A stretch of 64,000 nucleotides of DNA from Bhargavaea ginsengi (GCF_900109165.1 NZ_FNZF01000001.1:735376-799375); one strand, 5' to 3'. Counted from the stretch's first letter, positions 25,073 through 33,673 are shown. Numbers and translations are program-made. The notes: a model not told the origin generated them from the letters alone.

Positions 25073-25200
25073 GTGTTGATTGGAGTGAAAGGCACGAGAC
25101 TCCTGCGGGAACAGCGTTAGCCGAAGACCCCGCAGAGCGGAGCTCGAGGAGGCTAAGGCAACGCCCGCGGAAAGCGAGTGCCTGAAACGGAAATCAACAC
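25073..25200. mobile_element. MITE-like palindromic element (copy 2)
   Basis: Bounded by GTGTTGATT (25073-25081) and AATCAACAC (25192-25200), with nested AGGCAC (25090) and GTGCCT (25178). The core CTCCTGCGGGAACAGCG and CGCCCGCGGAAAGCGA matches copy 1. It sits within the acyl-CoA operon between ligase and hydratase genes. Confidence 0.8.
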
Positions 25201-25205
25201 ACGCC

Positions 25206-26762
25206 TCAGATCTGACGTTCCTTCACTTTCCAGAAAGGTTCACGCAAGGCTTTTTTATCGACTTTGCCGTAGTTGGTGAGCGGGAATTCGTCGACGATGT
25301 GGAAGGCTTTTGGCACTTTGTATTTGGACATGTTGTCTTTGGCGAATCGGACGAGTTCTTCGTCGGTGATGCGGTCCTTCAAAATGACGAACGCATGGAC
25401 CGCTTCGCCCCAGTCTTCGTCCGGCACGCCGATGACGGCGACCTGGCGGATGGCCGGGTGCAGCTGGAGGGCGTTTTCGACTTCCGACGAGTAAACGTTC
25501 ATGCCGCCACTGATGATCATGTCTTTTTTGCGGTCGAGCAGGTAGACGTAGCCGTCTTCGTCCTTTGAGCCGACGTCGCCTGTATGGAGCCAGCCGTCTT
25601 CCGTCAACGCTTCGCGAGTCTTGTCCGGCTTGTTCAGGTAGCCGGTCATGTTCGTAACCGCCTTGACCAGGATCTCGCCCGGCTCACCTGCCGGCACTTC
25701 GTTCCCCTCGTCATCAACGATTTTCACCGCGCTGAAGTAGGCAGGTTTGCCGCAGCTCCGGAGCAGTTTGCCGCCCTTCAGGTGATCATCTTTTCGCAGC
25801 CATGTCGCGGCGCTCTGCGTTTCGCTCAGCCCGTAGATCTGGGTGAAGACGGGACCGAACCGCTCCAGTCCCTGCTTGAGCCGCTCCGCGGTAATCGGAG
25901 CGGTGCCGTACTGGATCGTGCGGATCGAGCTGACGTCGATGTCCTTGCCCTCCAGGTAATCCAGCAGACGGTAGATGATCGTCGGAACGAGGCTCAGGAA
26001 CGTGATCCGGTTTTCTTCGATATGGCGGACGACCGTCTCCAGGTCGAACTTTTCTTCGATAAAGACCTCCGCCCCCATGATCAGCCCGGAATACGTATAC
26101 AGCCAGGCGGCATGCGGGAGCGGTGTTGTCACCAGGATTTTCTCGTCGTGATGCACGTCCGCGTCAATGATGATCGATGACAGTGTAAGCAGTGTTCGTT
26201 CGCGCGTGTAGATGACGCCCTTCGGTTCCCCCGTCGTCCCGCCCGTGTACTGGATGGTCGTCATGTCGTTCGGAACGTTGCCTACTTCCGGGAACTCAGC
26301 CGATTCGCTGTCCTTGAATGCGTGCCAATCCACGTATTCTTCAGGCTGATCCGCCGGCCCATTCAGGACGACAATCTGCCGTACCGTCGTGAGCTTGTCC
26401 TTCACATTTTCAATGATCGGCAAGTACTGGTGGTCCACGACCATGATTTCCGCACTTGAGTCATTCAGGATGTACTCGATGTCCGCTTCCCGAAGCATCG
26501 TGTTAAGTGCGACCTTCGTTCCACCCGAGAAATAGATCGCTAGTTCGGTGACTACGTATTCAATGCTGTTCGGAATCAGCATTCCGATCCGCGTATTGCG
26601 GCGGACACCAGCTCGGATAAACGCATTCGCCAGGCGGCTGGATTCCGCGAGCAGATCCTCGTAATTGATCGACTCACCCGCAGCATGAAGCGCGGTTCTT
26701 TTTCCGTGAGTGGTAAATCGGTTTTTCAGGAATGTATTAAAGTCATTTGCAGGAGCAAACAT
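25206..26762 (-). CDS. AMP-binding acyl-CoA ligase
   Basis: A 518-residue adenylate-forming enzyme: carboxylic acid + ATP + CoA to acyl-CoA. The P-loop-like motif is IQYTGGTTGEPKGV (about 175), adenine/ribose motifs are YGLSETQSA and DGWLHTGDVG (about 395), and the hinge is DRKKDMIISGGMNVYSSEVE. The C-terminal catalytic lysine lies in NYGKVDKKALREP. It is the first gene of an operon with hydratase and TRAP genes, divergent from a LysR regulator. The acid (aryl, cycloalkyl or branched fatty acid) is not predictable; the set resembles uptake and activation of an aromatic or alicyclic acid. Confidence 0.92.
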   Translation of the reverse strand: MFAPANDFNTFLKNRFTTHGKRTALHAAGESINYEDLLAESSRLANAFIRAGVRRNTRIGMLIPNSIEYVVTELAIYFSGGTKVALNTMLREADIEYILNDSSAEIMVVDHQYLPIIENVKDKLTTVRQIVVLNGPADQPEEYVDWHAFKDSESAEFPEVGNVPNDMTTIQYTGGTTGEPKGVIYTRERTLLTLSSIIIDADVHHDEKILVTTPLPHAAWLYTYSGLIMGAEVFIEEKFDLETVVRHIEENRITFLSLVPTIIYRLLDYLEGKDIDVSSIRTIQYGTAPITAERLKQGLERFGPVFTQIYGLSETQSAATWLRKDDHLKGGKLLRSCGKPAYFSAVKIVDDEGNEVPAGEPGEILVKAVTNMTGYLNKPDKTREALTEDGWLHTGDVGSKDEDGYVYLLDRKKDMIISGGMNVYSSEVENALQLHPAIRQVAVIGVPDEDWGEAVHAFVILKDRITDEELVRFAKDNMSKYKVPKAFHIVDEFPLTNYGKVDKKALREPFWKVKERQI

Positions 26763-26909
26763 TGGCCTTCCTCCCTATATAAATATTCCGACATTTAATC
26801 TTTTGAAATATACTACCATTCTGACCCCTATCGGGATAATATGTATTGAAGATGTAATGATACGTACAGACTATCAATCAACCATTAACTGCCACCGGAG
26901 GAGTCCGCC

Positions 26910-27803
26910 ATGGAATTAAGACATCTGAGGTACTTTATCGCCGTCGCCGAACACCTGCATTTCGGGCGCGCCGCCAAGGAACTGAACATAAGCCAGCCGC
27001 CCCTCTCCCAACAGATTGCCCAACTCGAAGAGGAAATCGGTGCGCAGCTTTTCTACCGGACGAACCGCTCTGTCCGGCTCACCCCTGCTGGCGAACATCT
27101 CTTCCGGGAAGCAAAGGCCATCATGGGCAATCTCGAGCGCGCGACCACACAGACCCGGAAGATCCATACCGGTGAAGCCGGCAAACTTGCCGTCGGGTAT
27201 ACGGGGATGCTGAGCAGCGGCATCATCCGGATCCTCCGGTCGTTCAAGGACAAGCACTCCGACGTGGAACTCATCCTCCACCGGATGTCGAGCGCCATGC
27301 AGAACGAGGCTCTGGCCGAACGCCGGATCGATATTGGATTCCTCTGCCCGCCGATCGACGGGGAGACGCTCGGATTCTTCCACCTGTACGACTATCCGTT
27401 CGTCGTCGCCCTGCCGTCCTCTCATCCGCTCGCCGCCGACACCTCACCGATTCGCCTGTCCGAACTAAAAGGCGAACCTTTCATCATGCCGCCGAGGGGC
27501 GAGGAAGCCGGCTACTTCGACCAGATCATTGCCTTATGCAACCGGGCCGGCATCAGCCCTGACATCCGTCAGGAAGCGGAAGGCGTCACAACAATTCTCT
27601 CCCTCGTCGCCGCCGGCATCGGCATCTCCATCGTGTCAACCGCCGCAGCTGAGACTCAGCGGGAGGAGATCTTTTACCGGGAAATCAAAGGTGCGGATGA
27701 CGCCATCGGCCTATACCTGGCGTGGAACCGGCAGGATGCCTCTCCCTTGGCGGAACGATTCGTCCAGGCGGCGAAAGTATTTATCCCAAACCAGGACAAA
27801 TAA
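26910..27803 (+). CDS. LysR family transcriptional regulator
   Basis: 297 residues with a standard N-terminal winged helix (MELRHLRYFIAVAEHLHFGR) and a two-lobed ligand domain. It resembles the CatR/BenM/HcaR group that senses aromatic or organic acids. AGGAG precedes the ATG. It is divergent from the acyl-CoA ligase/TRAP operon, the classical arrangement for activation of the neighbouring genes by an acid or CoA-ester inducer. An S-box riboswitch unit on the opposite strand points into its 3' end, so it may also be subject to antisense transcription. Confidence 0.92.
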   Translation: MELRHLRYFIAVAEHLHFGRAAKELNISQPPLSQQIAQLEEEIGAQLFYRTNRSVRLTPAGEHLFREAKAIMGNLERATTQTRKIHTGEAGKLAVGYTGMLSSGIIRILRSFKDKHSDVELILHRMSSAMQNEALAERRIDIGFLCPPIDGETLGFFHLYDYPFVVALPSSHPLAADTSPIRLSELKGEPFIMPPRGEEAGYFDQIIALCNRAGISPDIRQEAEGVTTILSLVAAGIGISIVSTAAAETQREEIFYREIKGADDAIGLYLAWNRQDASPLAERFVQAAKVFIPNQDK

Positions 27804-27832
27804 AAAACGCACTCCATAAAGAAGAGTGCGTT
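27801..27832 (-). terminator. Terminator of the SAM riboswitch unit
   Basis: On the minus strand AACGCACTC pairs with GAGTGCGTT and is followed by TTTTTT. It lies 16 bp after the aptamer, the place of an S-box expression-platform terminator. It overlaps the LysR stop codon. Confidence 0.88.
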
Positions 27833-27847
27833 ACGATTTATCGGCGG

Positions 27848-27960
27848 ACTCTTCTCATCTTCAGGGATCACTCCCACAGGAATTAGCACCGATACAAGCT
27901 TTCGCCTGCCGGTTGCCGGGCATCGTCGGGCCAGTCCCTCCGCCGCTCTGGATAAGAAGT
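27848..27960 (-). ncRNA. SAM (S-box) riboswitch aptamer, orphan
   Basis: Read on the minus strand, the conserved S-box core is present in order: CTTATCCAGAGC (P1 5' strand), GGAGGGACTGGCCC, GATGCCCGGCAACCGG, GGTGCTAATTCC and GATGAGAAG (P1 3' strand). It is followed by an intrinsic terminator. S-boxes bind S-adenosylmethionine and normally stop transcription of methionine, cysteine or SAM genes when SAM is plentiful. No such gene lies downstream; the next feature on this strand is the antisense of the LysR gene. Aptamer identity is very secure; what it controls is unknown. Confidence 0.95.
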
Positions 27961-28002
27961 TGGTATAAAATTTTAATTTATTTGTTAGTCGGACTATTTA
28001 GT

Positions 28003-28031
28003 AGTTTATCACCCTAAAGTGTATTGGTCAA
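28003..28031 (-). promoter_or_regulatory. Promoter of the orphan S-box unit
   Basis: Minus-strand TTGACC (28026-28031) and TAAACT (28003-28008) are 17 bp apart, about 45 bp upstream of the aptamer. Confidence 0.6.
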
Positions 28032-28187
28032 AGAGGATTTCTTCCCATACAGGCAGCATGCCTTTCGACATTCACTTTTCCCTTAAATAAAGAATTCTTC
28101 CATAAAGAACTATTCCTATCCCTGAAATGCTATAATCTCAAACGAAACCTTTATTCCGAGATAGTAACTCTACTTCCATTGGAGTGA

Positions 28188-28733
28188 TGCTGACTGAAGA
28201 AAAAAATCATCATCCCGGTGATTGCACTCCTCGCTATCGCCGGTTTCGTCATCTATAAAACCCAGTTCTTCTACCCCGAACCGGAGGAAGTGCTGACACA
28301 AGATGAATTCACGGAAACCTATGAGGAAACCGGTGCACTGGATCAAGTCGACGGACTTGACCGGGTCGGCCTTAACGGTAATTCAGCCGAAGCCCAAATC
28401 CTTGAGGTCATGCACCAGATGACCCACCAGAAAATCGCTGCCAACCAGAAATGGGGAGCTGTTCCCATGACCACCAGGAACATCGAGCAACTGGAATCTA
28501 TAGTCTCCAATTCCGACAAAATCCGAACTCCTGAGGTGCAAAAAGAGCTGCTGGCTATTATCGCAAAATGGGAACGTGGAGATTTCAATGAAGCAGATAA
28601 CGACCACAACTACATCTGGGACTTGCAGGACGGGACACTCGGCAAAGCCAGGGGGCTCCTGAGCAAAGAGGAAGAACTGAAGTTTATTGAACAGTGGTTC
28701 TTGGATGAAGAAACGAAAGCAATGGGAGACTAA
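28188..28733 (+). CDS. Small membrane-anchored protein, DUF6241-like
   Basis: 181 residues starting at ATG 28188 (MLTEEKIIIPVIALL); the GTG at 28218 would cut into the N-terminal membrane helix. After one transmembrane anchor comes an acidic extracellular or lipid-facing domain with HQMTHQKIAANQKWG and DHNYIWDLQDGTLGKARG. From memory these segments recall a Bacillus family named DUF6241, whose role is unknown. The ribosome site is weak (GGAG close to the ATG). A terminator follows directly. It stands alone. Confidence 0.7.
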
Positions 28734-28739
28734 ATAGAA

Positions 28740-28779
28740 AACCGTAAGAAAGCAGAATTGCTTCCTTACGGCTTTCTAT
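28740..28779. terminator. Bidirectional terminator
   Basis: CCGTAAG..CTTACGG hairpin between two convergent genes, with T-rich tails on both strands. Confidence 0.85.
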
Positions 28780-29550
28780 TTAAGTTATTCTATAAGGAAA
28801 TATTCCTTTGCATTCTGGACACTTAATACTCGAATAGTTTTGTAAGTGATTCTTATCTACTACTATATCAGTATTACAATTAGGACAATTCCCGTTGACT
28901 TCATTAGGATTACCAAAGATTAAGGTGCCACCATCTCCAAATCCAATTGAGTTACTCGTGACATGAATATTTCCTTGTTGAGTAATACCATTCATACTAA
29001 CAGCACCTGTGGCGTCTTTAAAATCTGTACCTCGAAGAAAATTAGATGAATGGTTGGTAGCACGTAAATGAGTGCTTCTTGATGTTATTTCGACATTTTC
29101 AAAATGGTTATGACTGTTATTATTAGCGGAAATTGCTGTATAATCCGCATTTATGATTTGATTAATTACAGCTTGAGTGCTCCAATTATTTGTTTCAACT
29201 ATAAACTCAGAAGGTAGCTCTTTCTTTGCCTCTTCAATTATTAAATCAATTTTCTCCTCTAATACCGAAACGGCAGAAACGGTGCGGGCCATTTGTTGAA
29301 CCTTTTCTACTTCATCCTCAATTAAAGTTATACGTGTATTCGTGCTATAAATACTCTCTTGTAGATCCGTTATAAGTAAGTTTAAATTATGATTTCCTAA
29401 CAGCTTATTGACTAACAAAGCGGCCTGTTGGAAACCAGGAACAGGAAGAAGGGTAGCCAAAAAAGTATAGTAATCCAAATCGTTGGCGACTTGTTGATTG
29501 CTAGACAATGTTTGTAAAAACGATTTTATTTGTGTGATTTTATCTTTCAT
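28780..29550 (-). CDS. Hypothetical protein with C-terminal zinc ribbon
   Basis: 256 residues from ATG 29550 (GGGGGAG upstream; a TTG one codon earlier is possible). Very AT-rich compared with neighbours. The N-terminal third is helical; then ITLIEDEVEKVQQM begins a coiled-coil-like stretch. The middle is rich in Asn, Ser and Thr with HFENVEITSRSTHLRAT, possibly beta-strand repeats. The end holds CPNCNTDIVV and CPECKGIFP, a four-cysteine zinc ribbon. I do not recognise the family. Composition suggests horizontal acquisition; no neighbour hints at function. Confidence 0.65.
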   Translation of the reverse strand: MKDKITQIKSFLQTLSSNQQVANDLDYYTFLATLLPVPGFQQAALLVNKLLGNHNLNLLITDLQESIYSTNTRITLIEDEVEKVQQMARTVSAVSVLEEKIDLIIEEAKKELPSEFIVETNNWSTQAVINQIINADYTAISANNNSHNHFENVEITSRSTHLRATNHSSNFLRGTDFKDATGAVSMNGITQQGNIHVTSNSIGFGDGGTLIFGNPNEVNGNCPNCNTDIVVDKNHLQNYSSIKCPECKGIFPYRIT

Positions 29551-29781
29551 CAATTTAACTCCCCCTGTGACTAATTCCTTTACCCCTCATTATCCTCTAA
29601 AACTTTCCAGTAATCCATAAATTTTTATTCTTTTCTTACCTTTTAAATGAATATACTTGACTTCGTACCTGCCCAGTCAGCGTTTGGATAATGTCTCTTA
29701 TGCAGGAGCTTTTGAGTAGCCTACTATGTATTTAGGGGCGCCTTAAATGGACTTAATACAAAGCTCCCATGAAATAATATT

Positions 29782-29813
29782 AAAAACCCCCAGGAACCCT
29801 TCCTCCTGGGAGT
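29782..29813 (-). terminator. Terminator of nitrilase operon
   Basis: Minus-strand CCCAGGA/TCCTGGG hairpin followed by GGTTTTT. The remaining gap to 29550 is AT-rich with nothing recognised. Confidence 0.85.
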
Positions 29814-29824
29814 CACAGTCTTCC

Positions 29825-30757
29825 TCACTTCAACGCTTCCTCATTCACCTCAAACTTAAATACATCTGGCCTAGAGTAATGTCCGACAACATCGAAGTCA
29901 AACTGAGCTTCGGTGATTTTGGACAGGTCGATGTCTGCATACAGAATATCCTCTTTTCCAATCACCGGCTCAACGATGAATTCTCCCAATGGATCCACGA
30001 TGCAGCTTCCGCCACGTGTCATTTCGTGGTCGAATTCGCCAAGTTCTCTTTCTACGATGTCTTCCGGATACATGTCTTTTGTCGAGTACTGGTTACTCGA
30101 TAACACAAAGCATCTGCCTTCACAGGCGATGTGCCGCATAGTGGAGAACCAGGTATCTCTTCCGTCAGCAGTCGGGGCCAGATAGATCTGTACGCCCTTT
30201 TGATACATTGCCATCCGCGCAAGCGGCATATAGTTTTCCCAGCAGATGAGGGAGCCGATCCGGCCATATGGCGTATCAAAGACAGGCATCGTGCTGCCGT
30301 CTCCCTCGCCCCATACGAGCCGCTCCGTTCCGGTTGGTTTCAGCTTTCGGTGCTTGCCGATCACCTCTCCGCTCGGATCGATAAAGACAACGGTGCAGTA
30401 TAGCGTTCCCCCGCTGTATTCCGGATCTTTCTCAATCACGCCCATCACGACATATGCACCAGCTTCTTTTGCTGCTTTTCCAATCTGGTCGGTTTCCGGA
30501 CCTGGGATAGTGATCGAGCTTTCCGAATATCGTTGGAAATCACTTCTGCCATATGCATCCCGGCTTCCGACTTTTGTTCCAAACGACATGCCTCTAGGAT
30601 AAGCCGAAAGGAAGGCCTCGGGGAACAAGATGATCTTCGCATCGTTTTCCCCTGCTTCTTTAATCAACTCTACCGCCTTGTTGACTGAGTTCTCTTTATC
30701 GAACACGATGGATCCTGCCTGCACGACCGCGACTTTAAATGGTTGTTTCGTTTCCAA
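29825..30757 (-). CDS. Nitrilase family carbon-nitrogen hydrolase
   Basis: 310 residues. The Glu-Lys-Cys triad is complete: Glu47 in LFPEAFLSAYPRG, Lys138 in KHRKLKPT and Cys172 in LICWENYMPLA. The CWENYMPLAR form is that of true nitrilases (nitrile to carboxylate and ammonia) rather than amidases. The start is TTG at 30757 with AAGGAG nine bases upstream, inside the 3' end of the symporter gene (23-bp overlap). It therefore belongs to one transcript with the sodium symporter and its small partner. The symporter probably imports the nitrile or its acid product; the compound is unknown. Confidence 0.92.
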   Translation of the reverse strand: METKQPFKVAVVQAGSIVFDKENSVNKAVELIKEAGENDAKIILFPEAFLSAYPRGMSFGTKVGSRDAYGRSDFQRYSESSITIPGPETDQIGKAAKEAGAYVVMGVIEKDPEYSGGTLYCTVVFIDPSGEVIGKHRKLKPTGTERLVWGEGDGSTMPVFDTPYGRIGSLICWENYMPLARMAMYQKGVQIYLAPTADGRDTWFSTMRHIACEGRCFVLSSNQYSTKDMYPEDIVERELGEFDHEMTRGGSCIVDPLGEFIVEPVIGKEDILYADIDLSKITEAQFDFDVVGHYSRPDVFKFEVNEEALK

Positions 30758-32273
30758 CTGGACCGACTCCTTTTTTCTCTATTGAGTAGTCTTCTTCTAT
30801 TGATTCAGGGAAATAGACTTTCTTTAAATCGTCATGGAACTCGCTTTTCACTGTATCATCCTGATCCTGTGTAGCGAGGCTGACGATGACAAAGGTCAGC
30901 AGGCCGAGGAACAGCCCTGATGTTGCCGGACCGAGCGGAAGCGGAGAACCGAACAGATAGATAAGTGTCAATGTGGCCTCACCAACGATAATGGATGCAA
31001 TTGCCCCCATTTTGGTTCCACGTTGCCAGTAGAGAGGCCCCAAAGCAGCCGGTACCAATTGCAGGACAATACCGTAGCCCAACGCTGCCACAGGTACCAG
31101 GAAACCTTGAGCTGCTGGAATGAACGATATCACGATAATAAGTAATGTCATGAACAAAACAGTCGCCTTAGCAATAAATGTTGTTTTAGCCAAAGAGACA
31201 TCTTTTTTCATAAAGCGGACGACCAAATCATTGACCAATAAGCTCGCTGAAGAAAGCAATGCACTGTTAACCGTGGAAATTCCCGCTGCGATAACCGCTG
31301 CCACGACGACCGAGCCAAAGAGTGGGGCGTAAGAAGAGAAGAACAGCGGGATGATCCGGTCGCTCGTTTCTGTTGTCAGTCCCGGAACCAACCCTGGTGT
31401 ATGGGCAAGCATGCCGATAAATAGCGCACTGAGTGCCATCAGCCAGGAATTCCAAAATGGTGTGATAATCGACGTCTTGGCCAGAATCATCGGCGACTTG
31501 GCAGAATAGAACTTCTGCCACATATGCGGCATGATCCAGAATCCGAATCCAAGCCCCAACGCTGTTTCCGCAATGCCCCAGAAGTTCCCTTTATTCACTA
31601 AGATATCAGGGGCAGTTGCCTGTAGACTATTAAATGCCTCAAAGCCCCCAGAGCGGCTAACAAAAATGACAGTGATTAATACAAGTACAGTTCCGAAGAA
31701 GAAGCCCATGAATGTATCTGACCAGGCAGCCCCCCTTCCCCCACTAAGCGTGACGATGATTCCAACAAAGGCACCCATAATCATGACGCCAACCCAGTAA
31801 GGAATCTCATTATCCGTCAAACTGTTAAGCGCAAATGCACCGCCAGTAATTTGGATCAGCATGTAAGGGACAAGACCAACAATTCCTACAATCGCAAACA
31901 GCAACCGCAGTCCAGGACTCTTGAAATACTTTTCCATCATGTCGCCTGGAGTAATGAAATTGTGTTTCCTGCCGAGATACCAAATTCTCGAGCCAAACAG
32001 CCAGATGAACAACGCATGGACAACTGCCCAGGCAGCAAATGCCGCGAACCAGACCCCGTCCCGATAATGTGAACCGATTGCCCCTAATAATGTCCATGTA
32101 CTGAAGTAGCTCGCCCCTGTAGTCATCGTCATCACAATTGTTCCAAGACCACGATTCGCCAGGAAGAAGTCACTCGGGGTCGCGGCATTCTCTTTCGAAG
32201 CGAAATTACTGATCAACAAGAGAATTGCCAAAAAGATCACTAAGACAATGATTGTAATGGCAGCCTGACTCAT
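30735..32273 (-). CDS. Sodium:solute symporter (SSS family)
   Basis: 512 residues with about 13 membrane spans. Family segments include TTGASYFSTWTLLGAIGSHY and GFWIMPHMWQKFYSAKSP, plus the TVNSALLSSASLLVNDLV sodium-site helix. It moves a solute with Na+ across the membrane. The ATG overlaps the stop of the 83-residue gene upstream (ATGA) and its own end overlaps the nitrilase start, so all three are translationally coupled. The solute is likely a nitrile or organic acid handled by the nitrilase. Confidence 0.93.
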   Translation of the reverse strand: MSQAAITIIVLVIFLAILLLISNFASKENAATPSDFFLANRGLGTIVMTMTTGASYFSTWTLLGAIGSHYRDGVWFAAFAAWAVVHALFIWLFGSRIWYLGRKHNFITPGDMMEKYFKSPGLRLLFAIVGIVGLVPYMLIQITGGAFALNSLTDNEIPYWVGVMIMGAFVGIIVTLSGGRGAAWSDTFMGFFFGTVLVLITVIFVSRSGGFEAFNSLQATAPDILVNKGNFWGIAETALGLGFGFWIMPHMWQKFYSAKSPMILAKTSIITPFWNSWLMALSALFIGMLAHTPGLVPGLTTETSDRIIPLFFSSYAPLFGSVVVAAVIAAGISTVNSALLSSASLLVNDLVVRFMKKDVSLAKTTFIAKATVLFMTLLIIVISFIPAAQGFLVPVAALGYGIVLQLVPAALGPLYWQRGTKMGAIASIIVGEATLTLIYLFGSPLPLGPATSGLFLGLLTFVIVSLATQDQDDTVKSEFHDDLKKVYFPESIEEDYSIEKKGVGPVGNETTI

Positions 32274-32521
32274 TTCACTCCCTCCCCTTCTTCGAGATTT
32301 TCAAATTCCTTGGAAGCCCTTTCAGAAAAGGGCTTGAAGAACTTAAAGTACACAATGAAGATGATTACCGTATTGATTGCATTCAATAGTAGAACCCAAG
32401 CAAGTGACTGGGGCAAGAATCCGACAAAATCCAAATTGTTAAAGATGCCGAAGTTCGGTAAAAACGTTAGAGCATAGCAAACAAAGAAGAGGCCGATCAA
32501 TAATGCATGAAGTTTTCGCAA
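32270..32521 (-). CDS. Small two-helix membrane protein, symporter partner
   Basis: 83 residues with two predicted transmembrane helices (LLIGLFFVCYALTFLP and WVLLLNAINTVIIFIVYF) and a charged tail. The TTG start at 32521 has GGGAGGG upstream. It resembles the small DUF3311/DUF485-type proteins encoded just before SSS symporters and probably helps assemble or regulate the transporter. Its stop overlaps the symporter ATG by four bases. Confidence 0.82.
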   Translation of the reverse strand: MRKLHALLIGLFFVCYALTFLPNFGIFNNLDFVGFLPQSLAWVLLLNAINTVIIFIVYFKFFKPFSERASKEFENLEEGEGVK

Positions 32522-32643
32522 TCATTTTCCCTCCCTCTAACTATTCTGTATATTTCAATAGTAAGCAGGGGGATATATAATGTGAAATACATCATTGTCA
32601 TTCTATGTATTCCATTTCGGAATACTTAAAAGGGGATGGAACC

Positions 32644-33588
32644 ATGGATATAAAGAATTTCAGTACCAGAGATCTCAATATATTTCGGGAAGTGGCAGAA
32701 CAAAGGAGTTTTACAAAAGCAGGTGAACGGCTCTTTATCGCACAACCATCCATTAGCAAAACCATCCAACGTTTGGAACTGGAATTGGGGCTAGTCTTAT
32801 TTAATCGGAACAAAAAACAATTATCTTTAACGGATGCCGGGGAAATCGTCTACCAATACAGCAAATCCCAACTAACGGTGATCCAGCAAATGCAACTAAA
32901 ACTAAACGAGTTATCCGAAATTATGGTCGGCACCATCTCCATCGGACTTCCGCAGATTATCGGGACCTTCCTCTTCCCCTCTGTATGGAGGGTGTTCTCA
33001 GAACGCTATCCGGGCGTGACCATACAAATCGAAGAAAAAGGAGGATTAGTGACAGAGCGATTGGTAGAAAAAGAGAACCTTGATGTAGCCTTTGTTGTGT
33101 TGCCAGTCCAAAACCCCAATCTGAACATCATGAGAATCTACGAAGATCAATTTGTGGTCTGTGTCCCATCAACTCACCCTTTATCCAATAGAGAAGTCAT
33201 TTCTCTAATTGAACTGGAGAATGAAAAATTTATTCTCTTTGAAAAGTCGTTCGCCCTGCATCGCCATGTCGTTAACGCCTGTAAAGAAACAGGATTCGTT
33301 CCCCAAGTCGCCATGGAAAGCACACAGTGGGATCTGGTTCTTGAATTGGTATCGGCCGGCATGGGGATTTCTGTAGTGCCACGGGTATTAGCCAATAAGC
33401 TGAACAATATCGATATTTCTACAATCCCGTTGCATGAACCTGACCTTAAATGGCAGATTGGCATGATCACCAATGAAAAGGCGTACCAATCTTTTGCGTT
33501 GAAAGCCTTTGTTCAAGTGGTGGAAGAAGTCTATGCCCCATCATTTCGTAAGCACTCACTACAGCCGGGTAACCACTCGCTACTGTAA
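32644..33588 (+). CDS. LysR family regulator of the nitrilase-symporter operon
   Basis: 314 residues from ATG 32644 (AAAGGGGAT upstream; the frame is open from 32605). N-terminal winged helix (DLNIFREVAEQRSFTKAGE) and a ligand-binding domain of the CynR/CysB-like type. It is divergent from the nitrilase operon and likely activates it. The last dozen or so residues (RKHSLQPGNHSLL) are encoded by an intergenic repeat array, so the natural C-terminus appears to have been replaced or extended. Confidence 0.9.
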   Translation: MDIKNFSTRDLNIFREVAEQRSFTKAGERLFIAQPSISKTIQRLELELGLVLFNRNKKQLSLTDAGEIVYQYSKSQLTVIQQMQLKLNELSEIMVGTISIGLPQIIGTFLFPSVWRVFSERYPGVTIQIEEKGGLVTERLVEKENLDVAFVVLPVQNPNLNIMRIYEDQFVVCVPSTHPLSNREVISLIELENEKFILFEKSFALHRHVVNACKETGFVPQVAMESTQWDLVLELVSAGMGISVVPRVLANKLNNIDISTIPLHEPDLKWQIGMITNEKAYQSFALKAFVQVVEEVYAPSFRKHSLQPGNHSLL

Positions 33589-33590
33589 TG
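33549..33590 (+). repeat. 22-bp-period intergenic array (copy e), overlapping LysR 3' end
   Basis: Two B-type units, GTAAGCACTCACTACAG and GGTAACCACTCGCTACTG, have CACTC cores 21 bp apart (33553 and 33574). Both are read as codons at the end of the LysR gene. Confidence 0.7.
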
Positions 33591-33631
33591 TTACATACTT
33601 GGATTCGTATGAAATGGGTGCGCGGGACTTA

Positions 33632-33673
33632 AAGGGCCGGATGGAATCTGAATCGATTCCCATCCGGCCGCTT
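33632..33673. terminator. Bidirectional terminator
   Basis: A perfect 10-bp stem GGCCGGATGG (33635-33644)/CCATCCGGCC (33660-33669) flanked by AAAG and CTTTATA, between convergent genes. Confidence 0.8.
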
